Source of the DNA: PFJX01 sp044227325
Lineage (GTDB): Bacteria; Pseudomonadota; Gammaproteobacteria; Burkholderiales; Thiobacillaceae
Direction of reading: 5' to 3'
NCBI GenBank assembly: GCA_044227325.1
Contig: JBGAFI010000009.1
Location: 104,779 to 168,778 of the forward strand
DNA: 64,000 nt
Both the position numbers and the translations under genes were made by a program. The notes under the pieces were generated by a model. It was given only the letters and a program-made list of their open reading frames with translations, was not told the origin of the DNA and searched no databases. This document shows, piece after piece, positions 35,997-43,901 of this stretch (within the stretch, counting starts at the first letter, position 1; each line of letters starts with the position of its first letter).

Positions 35997-36523
35997 CGGG
36001 GCGCGGCGGGCATCATCGGGAAGCCGGGAAAACCCGGGAAGGCGGGGAAGCCGGCGGCGGGCAGCGACGGCATGGCGAACGGCATCTGCATGCCGCTCAG
36101 ATAGGGGTTCTGCATCTGGGGCACGGCGAAGGGAACCTGCGCCTGGGACGGCATGCCGTAGGCCTGGGGCGAGAGCTGGATGCCGGAGAAGGGCACCATG
36201 CCGCCGGGCGCGCCGTAGCCGGGCATCTGCTGCATCTGGGGAAAGGCGGGCATCTGCTGCATTTGCGGCATTTGTTGCGGCATCTGCGGCAGCATCGCCA
36301 TCGGGTTCGCCATGGTGGCGGGATTGAACAGGGTGGCCGGATTGAACGTCTGGTTGTTCATGGGGGCCATCATCGGCACCAGCATCGCGCCCATGGGGGT
36401 CATGATCGGGGCCAGCATGGCGAAGGGATTGAAGCCATCCGCGGCGGTCTGGGCGTGAACGGGCAGGGTGGCGGCCATCAGGGCGGCGAGGGTGGCGGTC
36501 AGAGCGGGGTGGCGGGTTTTCAT
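35993..36523 (-). CDS. Exported Met/Pro/Gln-rich protein
   Basis: This is a 176-residue protein with a signal peptide (about 1-24, ending TLPVHA) and a low-complexity mature part rich in Met, Pro, Gln, Ala and Phe. The centre carries repeated QMPQ/QMQQMP blocks (about 80-105), and NPAT and FPGFPGF elements also repeat. There are no cysteines and no recognised domain. Met-rich periplasmic segments can bind copper(I), but nothing here proves it. The strong ribosome site AGGAGA lies 6 bases before the ATG. The stop overlaps the TTG start of the methyltransferase, so the two are translationally coupled. Confidence 0.75.
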   Translation of the reverse strand: MKTRHPALTATLAALMAATLPVHAQTAADGFNPFAMLAPIMTPMGAMLVPMMAPMNNQTFNPATLFNPATMANPMAMLPQMPQQMPQMQQMPAFPQMQQMPGYGAPGGMVPFSGIQLSPQAYGMPSQAQVPFAVPQMQNPYLSGMQMPFAMPSLPAAGFPAFPGFPGFPMMPAAPR

Positions 36524-36781
36524 GGTGTATCTCCTGCGTTGATGGGGGAGCGCGCCGAAACGCGGGCGCGGGTATCCGTCCGATGCGTCGCTGTCCGGTC
36601 CGAGAAGATGCGATGGGGATTGCCCGATGCGGTGCATGGGCCAGGGAGGGGAAGTGCCCACATCAGGGGCGCGGGCAGTATAGCGCCGTTGCCGCGGGAT
36701 TCCGCGCCCTTGAGCGGGCGGCGATGACAGGAATTTCGCGCTTGTTCGTTTCCGCCTCGGATCGGCGGCAGAACGCGCCGC

Positions 36782-38152
36782 TCATCGCTCGGCGGCGATG
36801 GCCCAGGGACGGGCCTGGCGCGGCACGACGAAATGAAACACGGCGCCCCCGTCCGGCGCGTTTTCCGCCCAGATGCGGCCATGGTGGGCCTCGACGATCT
36901 CCCGGCAGATCGCCAGGCCCAGGCCGGTGCCGCCCGCGCCGGACTTGGTGGTGCTGCTCTGCACGAACTTGTCGAAGATGGCGGCCAGTTCGTCCGGCGG
37001 AATGCCGACGCCCTCGTCCCGGATGGTGCAGCGCAAGGCTGGCGCCGCCCGCTGATCGTCCTGGCGGCGGCCGGCGGGCAGGGTGTCGTCGGCGAAGCGG
37101 ATATGGATGCGCCGGCCTTCCGGCGTGAACTTGACGGCATTGGACAGCAGGTTGGTCAGCACCTGGCCGATGCGCACCTTGTCGATCCAGGCCAGGGTGG
37201 CGCAGGACGCCTCTTCCCGCTCCAGGCGCAGGTTCTTTTCCGCCAGGCGGCCTTCCAGTTCCTCCGCGCATTGCCCGACGATGCGCGCCATATCGTGGTC
37301 GCCGGGTTCCATGACCATGCGCCCGGCCTCCAGCTTGGCCAGGTCCAGCACGTCGTTGATCAGATTGAGCAGACGCTTGCCGCTGTCGTGGATGCGCTGG
37401 AAATACTGGCCCGCCTTGGCCTCCTCGCCGCTCAGTTTCTTCCGGCCCAATTGGGCGAAACTGAGGATCGCGTGCATGGGCGTGCGCAGTTCGTGGGACA
37501 TGTTGGCGAGGAATTCGGATTTCGCGGCGTTGGCCGCCTCCGCCTGTTCCTTCGCGGCGATGAGGTGTTGCTCCGCCTGCTTGCGCTCGACGATGCCGGC
37601 CAGGATCAGGGCCGTGGATTTGAGGAAGCTTTGTTCCTGGAGATTGTTCACGTGGCCGTGGGGCAGGTAGAGCACCAGCACGCCGAGGACGATATGCTCG
37701 CTCAGGATGGGCACGTTGTAATGCCCGTGTTCCTGGATGCCGGCGAAGCGGATTTCGTGGCGATGGTCCATGCAATGGGCGAACACGATGTCCTTCTCCA
37801 CCGCCGCGCGGCCGCACAGGCAGGTGCCGAAGGGCACATTGGCGCACAGGGTGAGCAGCGGTGGCGACAGGTTGCGCTGCACGACCATGTCCAGGGTGTC
37901 GTCGCGGGCGAGGAAGATGGCGCCCTTCGGGAGGAGGGCGGAGAACGGCGCGGACAGGATCACGCCCAGGGCCTCGTCCAGACATTCCGACAAGGCGCGG
38001 TTGTTCAGACGGATCTTGAGCAGATCCTCCAGCACCGAATCCAGATCCACCTCGTAGGCCAGTTGCTTCTCGTAGAGCTTGCGCTCGGCGATTTCCCGCT
38101 CCAGGGCGGCTTGTTGCGACTCGAAATCGAATTTCAGGGATGCGTCGGGCAT
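36782..38152 (-). CDS. Cytoplasmic GAF-domain sensor histidine kinase
   Basis: This is a 456-residue kinase without transmembrane segments. An N-terminal helical region (about 1-50, YEKQLAYEVDLDSVLEDLL) precedes a GAF-type domain (about 50-200; LPKGAIFLARDD, NVPFGTCLCGRAA, HYNVPILSEHIVLGVLVLYL), then HisKA with ANMSHELRTPMHAILSFAQL (His about residue 226), then HATPase (NLLSNAVKFTPEGRR, IRDEGVGIPPDEL, GTGLGLAICREIVEAHHGRI). The CLCG cysteines and the following HCMDH could be redox- or metal-sensitive (inference). It lies 41 bases downstream of a response-regulator gene on the same strand, so the two form a pair. The start at 38152 gives MPDASLKFDFE; no coding sense exists upstream. Confidence 0.88.
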   Translation of the reverse strand: MPDASLKFDFESQQAALEREIAERKLYEKQLAYEVDLDSVLEDLLKIRLNNRALSECLDEALGVILSAPFSALLPKGAIFLARDDTLDMVVQRNLSPPLLTLCANVPFGTCLCGRAAVEKDIVFAHCMDHRHEIRFAGIQEHGHYNVPILSEHIVLGVLVLYLPHGHVNNLQEQSFLKSTALILAGIVERKQAEQHLIAAKEQAEAANAAKSEFLANMSHELRTPMHAILSFAQLGRKKLSGEEAKAGQYFQRIHDSGKRLLNLINDVLDLAKLEAGRMVMEPGDHDMARIVGQCAEELEGRLAEKNLRLEREEASCATLAWIDKVRIGQVLTNLLSNAVKFTPEGRRIHIRFADDTLPAGRRQDDQRAAPALRCTIRDEGVGIPPDELAAIFDKFVQSSTTKSGAGGTGLGLAICREIVEAHHGRIWAENAPDGGAVFHFVVPRQARPWAIAAER

Positions 38153-38193
38153 GGACCTCTCCTCATTTCTTTGTTTGTTAGCGCGCGATCGTT

Positions 38194-39090
38194 TTATAGC
38201 GCGATGGTGGCCACCACTTCGTTGCCCCGGCCGCGGTACTCGATGCGGCTGAAACTGAGCAGGCCGGCCATGGCGATGCCGCGTCCGTGGTTGTCCATGG
38301 CCCGCTCCGGCGACAGGGACAGGTAATTCGCCCAATCGAAGCCCGCGCCCCGATCGGCGATGGCGACGCGGATTTCCCGCTCGTCGCGGACCAGTTCCAC
38401 TTCGACGTAGCGTTCCGCCAGATCCGCGCGGGCGAGGCGCCGCTCCACTTCCGCTTCCCAGTCGCCGGTTTCGTTCAGGGCGCTTTTTTCCGCGTAGGTG
38501 ATGCCCAGGTTGCCATGCTCCACCGCGTTGATCATGAGTTCGGCCAGGCCCATGGCCACCGCCTCGGCGCGCGGGCAGGCGTTGGCCAGGAGCGCGGCCA
38601 GGGCGCGCGCCTCGGCCAGGGTCCGGTAGCGGAAACGGGCTGCCCGCATCAGGCCCAGGGTGCGGCTGGTTTCCTTCAGTTCGTCGCGGACGCGGCGGTA
38701 TTGGCGGTTGTCGCGCACGGCGGTGCGCACCACGGAGATCAGCATGGCCTCGTCGAACGGCTTGGCCAAGTAGTAGTAGGCGCCGGCGCGGATGCCCTCG
38801 ACCACATCCTCCTTCGCCGCCCGCGCGGTTTGCAGGATCACCGGCGTCTGGCGCAGCAGGGGGTGCGCCTTGATGCGCGCCAGCACCTCCATGCCGTTCA
38901 TGCGCGGCATCATCCGGTCCAGCAGCACCGCGTCGTAGGACTCGGGTTCCCGCTCGAGTTTGTTCCAGGCCTCGGCGCCGTCCTGGGCGGTGTCCAGCAG
39001 ATAATTCTCGTCTTCCAGATAGCCGAGGACGATCTCGATGTTGAAGGCTTCGTCGTCGACGACCAGGATGCGCGGCTTGCTGTCTTGCAT
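38194..39090 (-). CDS. Response regulator with HATPase (anti-sigma-factor-like) output domain
   Basis: This 298-residue protein has a receiver domain (about 1-125): ILVVDDEAFN, phospho-acceptor Asp in YDAVLLDRMMPRMNG, and the conserved Lys in YYLAKPFDEA. After a helical linker comes a C-terminal HATPase_c domain (about 165-298) with the N-box-like GLAELMINAVEHGNLGI and the G-box-like DNHGRGIAMAGLLSF. That domain resembles RsbW/SpoIIAB-type kinases rather than a DNA-binding output. It may act by partner switching or phosphorylation instead of binding DNA (inference). It is the promoter-proximal gene of the pair with the GAF kinase. The ATG at 39090 gives MQDSKPRILVVDDE. Confidence 0.85.
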   Translation of the reverse strand: MQDSKPRILVVDDEAFNIEIVLGYLEDENYLLDTAQDGAEAWNKLEREPESYDAVLLDRMMPRMNGMEVLARIKAHPLLRQTPVILQTARAAKEDVVEGIRAGAYYYLAKPFDEAMLISVVRTAVRDNRQYRRVRDELKETSRTLGLMRAARFRYRTLAEARALAALLANACPRAEAVAMGLAELMINAVEHGNLGITYAEKSALNETGDWEAEVERRLARADLAERYVEVELVRDEREIRVAIADRGAGFDWANYLSLSPERAMDNHGRGIAMAGLLSFSRIEYRGRGNEVVATIAL

Positions 39091-39188
39091 GGGGACGGGA
39101 GTCGGTGGGCAACGCCAGATTGACGGCACCTTACCCGTAAACTTGATGGTACGAGCGCACCCCGCGGGCGGCGCGGCTCGTTATGTCT

Positions 39189-39214
39189 CACCCGTCCCGG
39201 GGCCGGGACGGGTG
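39189..39214 (-). terminator. Hairpin after the PsiF-like gene
   Basis: An 11-base perfect stem, CACCCGTCCCG and CGGGACGGGTG, lies just past the stop of the reverse-strand gene at 39222. No U-run follows, so termination would be weak or the hairpin may protect the 3' end of the RNA. Confidence 0.6.
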
Positions 39215-39221
39215 CCGCCGC

Positions 39222-39596
39222 TTATTTCCCGGCTTGGGCGTCGCTCTCGCACTTCTTCATGAAGCTCAGCTTCGCGGCGCCGGCCAGCTTCTTCTCCTTG
39301 GCTTTCGCTTCGCAGGCCTGCTTGGCATCCGGCTTGGCGTCCGGCTTGGCGTCGCCCTCGCATTTCTTCATGAAGCTCGTCTTCGCGGCGCCGGCCAATT
39401 TCTTTTCCGTGGCCTGGGCCGCGCAATCGGCATTCGCGGCGGGCTTGGCCTCGGCTTCGCATTTCTTCATGAAACTGGCCTTGGCGGCGCCGGCCAGTTT
39501 TTTCTCGGCTGCCTTGCCCTCGCAGCCGGCGTCGGCGGCGAAAGCCATGTTGGCGGCGAACAGGGTGGCGATGGCGGCGATCAGGAGCTTGCGCAT
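39222..39596 (-). CDS. PsiF-repeat periplasmic protein
   Basis: This 124-residue protein has a signal peptide (MRKLLIAAIATLFAANMAFA) and three PsiF-type repeats, each with two cysteines and the core KKLAGAAKxSFMKKC. The first runs about 25-46, the second about 58-79 and the third about 94-115, joined by Ala/Lys/Asp-Pro linkers (GDAKPDAKPDAK). PsiF was named as a phosphate-starvation-inducible protein in E. coli; its biochemical role is not known. The paired cysteines suggest a disulfide per repeat. E. coli PsiF has two repeats, so three here is an expansion. No Pho box was looked for in detail. Confidence 0.88.
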   Translation of the reverse strand: MRKLLIAAIATLFAANMAFAADAGCEGKAAEKKLAGAAKASFMKKCEAEAKPAANADCAAQATEKKLAGAAKTSFMKKCEGDAKPDAKPDAKQACEAKAKEKKLAGAAKLSFMKKCESDAQAGK

Positions 39597-39759
39597 GGGA
39601 GTCCTTTCGGGAACGGGGTTGAACGGGGGATATCCGGTATTTGCAAAGACCGCGCGACGGCGCGGTGGCCGGCATGCTAACCGCTAAAACTTAAGGCCGG
39701 CTTACCGGGGGATGGGATAATGCCCGCCCGATTTCCACCCGGCGTCATCGTTTCCACCC

Positions 39760-40680
39760 ATGCCCATACAGTGGTTCCCCGGTCACATGACCTCGGCGCG
39801 CAGGAAAGCCGCCGAAACCATGGCCAACATCGACGTGGTCATCGAGGTGCTGGACGCCCGCCTGCCCGAGGCCAGCGGCAATCCGATGATCGAGGAGCTG
39901 CGCCTGTTCCGCCAGCGTCCCTGCCTGAAGCTGCTGAACAAGGCGGATCTGGCCGATCCGGTGGCGACCCGGGCGTGGCTGGATTTCTACAACCGCCAGG
40001 CGGGCGTCAAGGCGGTGGCGATCTCGGCCAAGAAGGCGGGCGATGTCGCCCGGATCACCGGTCTGTGCCAAACCCTGGCGCCGCATCGCAACGACAACTT
40101 CAAGCCCCTGCGCATGATGATCATGGGCATCCCCAACGTGGGCAAATCCACGCTGATGAACGGCCTGGTGAAACGCAAGATCGCCGCCGTCGGCGACGAG
40201 CCCGCGGTCACCAAGTCCCAGCAGAGCGTGGTGCTGAGCCCGCGCATGATCCTGGTGGACACCCCCGGCCTGATGTGGCCCAAGATCGAACACGACGGCG
40301 ACGGCTACATGCTCGCGGCGAGCCACGCCATCGGCCGCAACGCGGTGCTGGAAGAGGAAGTCGCCACCTTCCTCGCCGGCATTCTGCTGGCGCGCTACCC
40401 CCAGCTTTTGACGGCGCGCTACGGCTTTGCCACGGAGGGCATGGACGCGCCCGGCGTGCTGGAAGCGGTGGCGCGCAAGCGCGGCTGCCTGCTCAAGGGC
40501 CGGGGCGGCGCGTTGGACCTGGAAAAGGCGTCTTTGCTGCTGCTGACCGATTACCGGTCGGGCACGCTGGGCCGCGTCAGCCTGGAAACGCCGCAAACCC
40601 GGGAAGCGATGCTGGCGATGGCGGCCGAACCCGCCCCCGCGCGGGAGTCCGACGCGCCGGAAGCCGAGCCGGACCGATAA
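39760..40680 (+). CDS. ylqF: Ribosome biogenesis GTPase YlqF/RbgA
   Basis: This 306-residue circularly permuted GTPase is needed for late 50S ribosomal subunit assembly. The permuted order of motifs is visible: G4 LNKADLAD (about 60) comes before G1 GIPNVGKSTLMN (about 130) and G3 DTPGLMWPK (about 168), with AVTKSQQ between as the switch region. The N-terminus MPIQWFPGHMTSARR is highly conserved in the family. The C-terminal ANTAR-like region follows, ending in an acidic tail. The protein is cytoplasmic and ribosome-associated. The gene stands alone, divergent from the PsiF-like gene and convergent with the rRNA methyltransferase gene. Confidence 0.93.
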   Translation: MPIQWFPGHMTSARRKAAETMANIDVVIEVLDARLPEASGNPMIEELRLFRQRPCLKLLNKADLADPVATRAWLDFYNRQAGVKAVAISAKKAGDVARITGLCQTLAPHRNDNFKPLRMMIMGIPNVGKSTLMNGLVKRKIAAVGDEPAVTKSQQSVVLSPRMILVDTPGLMWPKIEHDGDGYMLAASHAIGRNAVLEEEVATFLAGILLARYPQLLTARYGFATEGMDAPGVLEAVARKRGCLLKGRGGALDLEKASLLLLTDYRSGTLGRVSLETPQTREAMLAMAAEPAPARESDAPEAEPDR

Positions 40681-40696
40681 GCCCGCAGCCGTGCCT

Positions 40697-40779
40697 CTCT
40701 CCCGCGCGCGCGGGAGAGCTGACTTCTTCGGGAATTTCCCGCACGCGACGGACCCCCTCCCCCGCATGCGGGGGAGGGG
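40697..40779. terminator. Two perfect GC palindromes between convergent genes
   Basis: A 22-base perfect palindrome (40697-40718, CTCTCCCGCGC arm) and a 26-base perfect palindrome (40754-40779, CCCCTCCCCCGCA arm) lie between ylqF and the convergent methyltransferase. The second has near-identical relatives at 62200-62225 and a decayed one near 59058. They probably serve as bidirectional terminators or REP-like elements. Confidence 0.6.
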
Positions 40780-40791
40780 TGGGGGGAAAGC

Positions 40792-41808
40792 TCAAACCCG
40801 CAGCAACACCATCTTCAGGGGCGGCTGGCCGTCCATGCTGGGAAAGTCTTCCTCGGGCGGAATCCACTCCACTTCCCGGATCGGCCGGCCGGCCTTGCGG
40901 GCGCTGCGCTCGAGCTGGTCGAGCCAGACTTCCCGGGCCACTTCCGCCACGTTGTTGGTGCAGATCAGCGCGCCGCCCTCGGCGGTGCACAGCAGGGCGG
41001 GCTTGAACAGGGCCGCGTAGTCGTGGACCAGGTCCACCACGCCGAACGGGCTCTTCGCGTAACGGGGAGGGTCCAGGAACACCAGGTCGAACTGCTGGCG
41101 TTCCAGCCTGGGAAAGGTGGGCATGCGCTTGCCGCGCACCATGCCGCCCTGGTGCAGCCCGGCGAACTGGCGCGCGGCGGGGAACACGTCGCTGTGCAGG
41201 AAACGCGGCCGGATCGGCAGTTCGTTGAGCTGGGCGTTATCGCGCCCGACTTTCAGGCTGGATTCGGAGAAATCCACGTTCACCACGAAACGGGCGCCGG
41301 CCTTGGCCGCCGCGATGCCGACGCCGCAGGTGTAGGCGAACAGGTTGAGCAGGGATTTGCCGGGAATTTCGCGCATCACCCGGCGCCGCGCCGCGCGCAG
41401 ATCCAGGAACAGCCAGGGATCCTGGCCCTCGTGGCGCGCCTGGACCAGGTAATTCACGCCCATTTCGCTGATCCGGCGCGGGGTCCGCGCGATGGCTTCC
41501 TGTTCGGGGGAAAGCGGATTCGCGATGCGGGAATTCGCCTTGGAGCGGTCGTTGTGGATCAGGTCCAGGTCCGGCAGGACTTCCGCGTAAAAGGCTTCCA
41601 GTTCGGCCAGCTTCGCCGGCGCCAATGCGTGGTGGAAACTCTGAACCAGCAGCAGATCCGCGTAGCGATCCACGGTCAGGCCCGGTTCGCCCTCGACGCT
41701 GCCGTGAAACAGCCGGTACGCATCCGTTCCCTCGTCGTGGAGGCGCGCGAGAAACGGCGCGCGGGCCTGAAGCGCGGCGGCGAGCGCGCCGGTGAGGGTG
41801 TCTGACAT
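40792..41808 (-). CDS. RlmI-like rRNA (cytosine-C5) methyltransferase
   Basis: This is a 338-residue SAM-dependent methyltransferase of the RlmI/RlmK branch (PF10672 type). LFHGSVEGEPGLTVDRYADLLLVQ is the typical pre-catalytic domain. LLNLFAYTCGVGIAAAKAGA is the SAM motif, NVDFSESSLKVGRDNAQLN is motif II, and FDLVFLDPPRYAKSPFG is the catalytic DPPR motif. C-terminal CTNNVAEV and related residues complete the fold. The N-terminal PUA domain of E. coli RlmI (23S m5C1962) is not visible, so the exact rRNA target is uncertain. It is the downstream gene of a reverse-strand pair with the hydratase gene, 50 bases apart. Confidence 0.85.
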   Translation of the reverse strand: MSDTLTGALAAALQARAPFLARLHDEGTDAYRLFHGSVEGEPGLTVDRYADLLLVQSFHHALAPAKLAELEAFYAEVLPDLDLIHNDRSKANSRIANPLSPEQEAIARTPRRISEMGVNYLVQARHEGQDPWLFLDLRAARRRVMREIPGKSLLNLFAYTCGVGIAAAKAGARFVVNVDFSESSLKVGRDNAQLNELPIRPRFLHSDVFPAARQFAGLHQGGMVRGKRMPTFPRLERQQFDLVFLDPPRYAKSPFGVVDLVHDYAALFKPALLCTAEGGALICTNNVAEVAREVWLDQLERSARKAGRPIREVEWIPPEEDFPSMDGQPPLKMVLLRV

Positions 41809-41858
41809 GGGAACTCCGTGATGGTCGGGGGGCGGGGCGAGCGCCCGGGCGGGCTATT

Positions 41859-42662
41859 CTACAGGCCCGCCCCCACGCGGACGCGGGCCGAACCCAGGCC
41901 GGGAAATTCGACCAGGGCCTCGACGGCCGCCTTGGCGCCGGCCGCGCGCGGTAACGCAAGCCGATGCATGCCGTTCCAGGCGCCCGTGGTGACCATGTCC
42001 CCGGCGCGGGCGCCGCCGACGTGGCCGATCCACCAGGACAGGCAGAAGAACAGGTCGTCCAGGGGCGGCCGGCCCCGGGTTTCCGCGATGACCTCGCCGT
42101 CGATGGCGACGCGGGCGATCTGGGCGGAGAAATCCAGGCCGCGCCAGGCGGGGATCCCGTCGCCGATCACCAGACCGCCGTTGAGCAGATTGTCGGCCAG
42201 GCGCCAGAACGGGCCGGCGGCCTCGGCATCGGCCAGGCGCGTGTCCACCAGTTCCATGGCGACATGCAGGCCGGCGACGGCGTCCAGGATTTCCATCCGG
42301 GAGTAGGGCAGGGGGCGCAGGGGCAGATCGCAAGCGAAGCGCACCGCGATTTCCGCCTCGACGCCCAGGCTGAAGAACAAATCGGCCGCAAGCTCGGCGC
42401 CATCCGCGAACAGGCGCCGGGGCAGGACCGGCGCGGCGACGGGTTCGGCATCCCGGCGCGCCGCCGCGACCTTCCAGGCGCGCGGTCGCGCGTCGCCCGC
42501 CAGGTCTTGCCATACCGCGCGCTGGATCGCATAGGCCTGGTCCGCGTCGGCCGGACCCGGGTCCGGCCCGGCGTGCAAACGGACATGGTCCCGGTGGGCC
42601 CGGATCAAGGCGTCGGCGTGGGGAAGGGCGGAACGTGGTGGCTGGGCGATATCCGGATTCAT
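41859..42662 (-). CDS. 2-keto-4-pentenoate hydratase family protein
   Basis: This 267-residue protein is of the fumarylacetoacetase/2-keto-4-pentenoate hydratase fold. Visible landmarks are AYAIQRAVWQDLAG, KVAAARRDAEPV, the acidic metal-site region GVEAEIAVRFACDLPL, LHVAMELVDTRL, and the C-terminal core MVTTGAWNGMHRLA followed by FPGLGSARVRVGAGL. Members act late in aromatic meta-cleavage pathways, but no other genes of such a pathway are nearby, so the true substrate is open. It reads away from the PotD-like gene across a 168-base gap that must hold both promoters. Confidence 0.78.
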   Translation of the reverse strand: MNPDIAQPPRSALPHADALIRAHRDHVRLHAGPDPGPADADQAYAIQRAVWQDLAGDARPRAWKVAAARRDAEPVAAPVLPRRLFADGAELAADLFFSLGVEAEIAVRFACDLPLRPLPYSRMEILDAVAGLHVAMELVDTRLADAEAAGPFWRLADNLLNGGLVIGDGIPAWRGLDFSAQIARVAIDGEVIAETRGRPPLDDLFFCLSWWIGHVGGARAGDMVTTGAWNGMHRLALPRAAGAKAAVEALVEFPGLGSARVRVGAGL

Positions 42663-42830
42663 GCTCGGGTGGTGGTGGGCGATGCGGGAAATGGCGCGGG
42701 GGAATGGTTATGGGGGAATGGTATGGGGAAATGTCTGGGGAAAATGGCGCGGGCGCGGCGAAGCCGGCTTCGGCCGCGTCCATGATAAAGCCCGGTTACA
42801 CTTCTCCACTCATGCGTCGTTAACCCTTCC

Positions 42831-43901
42831 ATGTTTTTCCTCAAGTTTTTTTTCTTCCGCCCTTCGCTTGGCAAGATTTGGCCATATCTGGCCGGCTTGC
42901 TCGCCGGGCTGTTGTTCGCGGCCGGCGCGGCCGCGGCCGGGGAGACCCTGCGCGTGCTCGCCTGGCCCGGTTACGCGGACGATGACGTGGTGCGGGCCTT
43001 CGAAAAACGTTTCAACGTCCGCGTCGAAGTCACCCTGGTCAGCACGGACGATGCGCTGCGGGATAAGTTGACCGGCAGCCAGAGCGGGGATTACGACGTC
43101 TTCGCCGCGAACACCGCCGAACTCCAGGGCTATATCGACATGGACATGGTCGCGCCGCTGGACATGGGCAACATTCCCCTGAGCAAGACCCAGCTTCCCC
43201 GCTTCCGCGATCTGGCGGCGATACCGGGCATCACGCGCGGCGGACGGGTGTACGCGATTCCCTATACCTTTTCGGAGATGGGCCTGATCTACGACCGGGG
43301 CGGCATCAAGGAGACACCCGCGTCGGTGGCCGCGCTCTGGGATCCGCGCTATCGCGGCCGCGTGTTGCTCTACGACGGCAGCAGCCACAATTTCACCCTG
43401 GCGGCCATGGCCTTGGGCATCGCCCATCCCTTCCATCTCTCCGACGCGGATTTCAAGCGGGTCACCCGCTACCTCATCGATCTGCGCCGCAACGCGCTCG
43501 CCTTCTACACCCTGCCCGAGGAATCCGTGGAACTGTTCCGCCATGATGGCGGCGTGCTGCTGTTCGCCAACTACGGCACCCAGCAGGTCAAGATGCTGCG
43601 CTCGGCGGGCGCGGACATCGGCTATGCGATTCCCAGGCAGGGCACGCTGGCCTGGCTGGATTGCTGGGCGGTGACCAAGGGCGCGCGCAACAAGCGCCTG
43701 GCCGAATCCTGGATCAATTACACGCTGGAGAAGCCGGTGAGCACCCTCTTGACCGAGCGCCAGGGGTTGGACAACACCATCGCCGCCACGTCCACCGAGC
43801 GGGAGCGCAAACTGATCTGGCTGGAGCCGGTGGAAGATCCCTTGCGGCGCGCTTCCCTGTGGAGCCGCATCGTGTCCGGCGAATTGCCCGAGAAGTTCTG
43901 A
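42831..43901 (+). CDS. PotD-like periplasmic polyamine-binding protein
   Basis: This is a 356-residue exported solute-binding protein of the spermidine/putrescine class. A signal peptide (about 1-36, ending AAGAAAAG) is followed by LRVLAWPGYADDDVVRAFEK, DYDVFAANTAELQGYIDMDM, IPYTFSEMGLIYD, ASVAALWDPRYRGRVLLYD, and AWLDCWAVTKGARNKRLAESW with YTLEKPVSTLL near the end, all typical of PotD/PotF. No permease or ATPase genes (potABC) are present. Its TGA overlaps the ATG of a GGDEF sensor by one base, so the pair is translationally coupled. I infer a ligand-sensing partner for that sensor rather than a transport component, as with NspS in Vibrio cholerae. Confidence 0.87.
   Translation: MFFLKFFFFRPSLGKIWPYLAGLLAGLLFAAGAAAAGETLRVLAWPGYADDDVVRAFEKRFNVRVEVTLVSTDDALRDKLTGSQSGDYDVFAANTAELQGYIDMDMVAPLDMGNIPLSKTQLPRFRDLAAIPGITRGGRVYAIPYTFSEMGLIYDRGGIKETPASVAALWDPRYRGRVLLYDGSSHNFTLAAMALGIAHPFHLSDADFKRVTRYLIDLRRNALAFYTLPEESVELFRHDGGVLLFANYGTQQVKMLRSAGADIGYAIPRQGTLAWLDCWAVTKGARNKRLAESWINYTLEKPVSTLLTERQGLDNTIAATSTERERKLIWLEPVEDPLRRASLWSRIVSGELPEKF

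Noticed and set aside
42763..42778. TGGCGCGGGCGCGGCG before the PotD-like gene as a sigma-54 promoter
   Set aside because: The spacing fits, but -24 lacks the A of TGGCA and -12 lacks the T; it is just GC-rich sequence.
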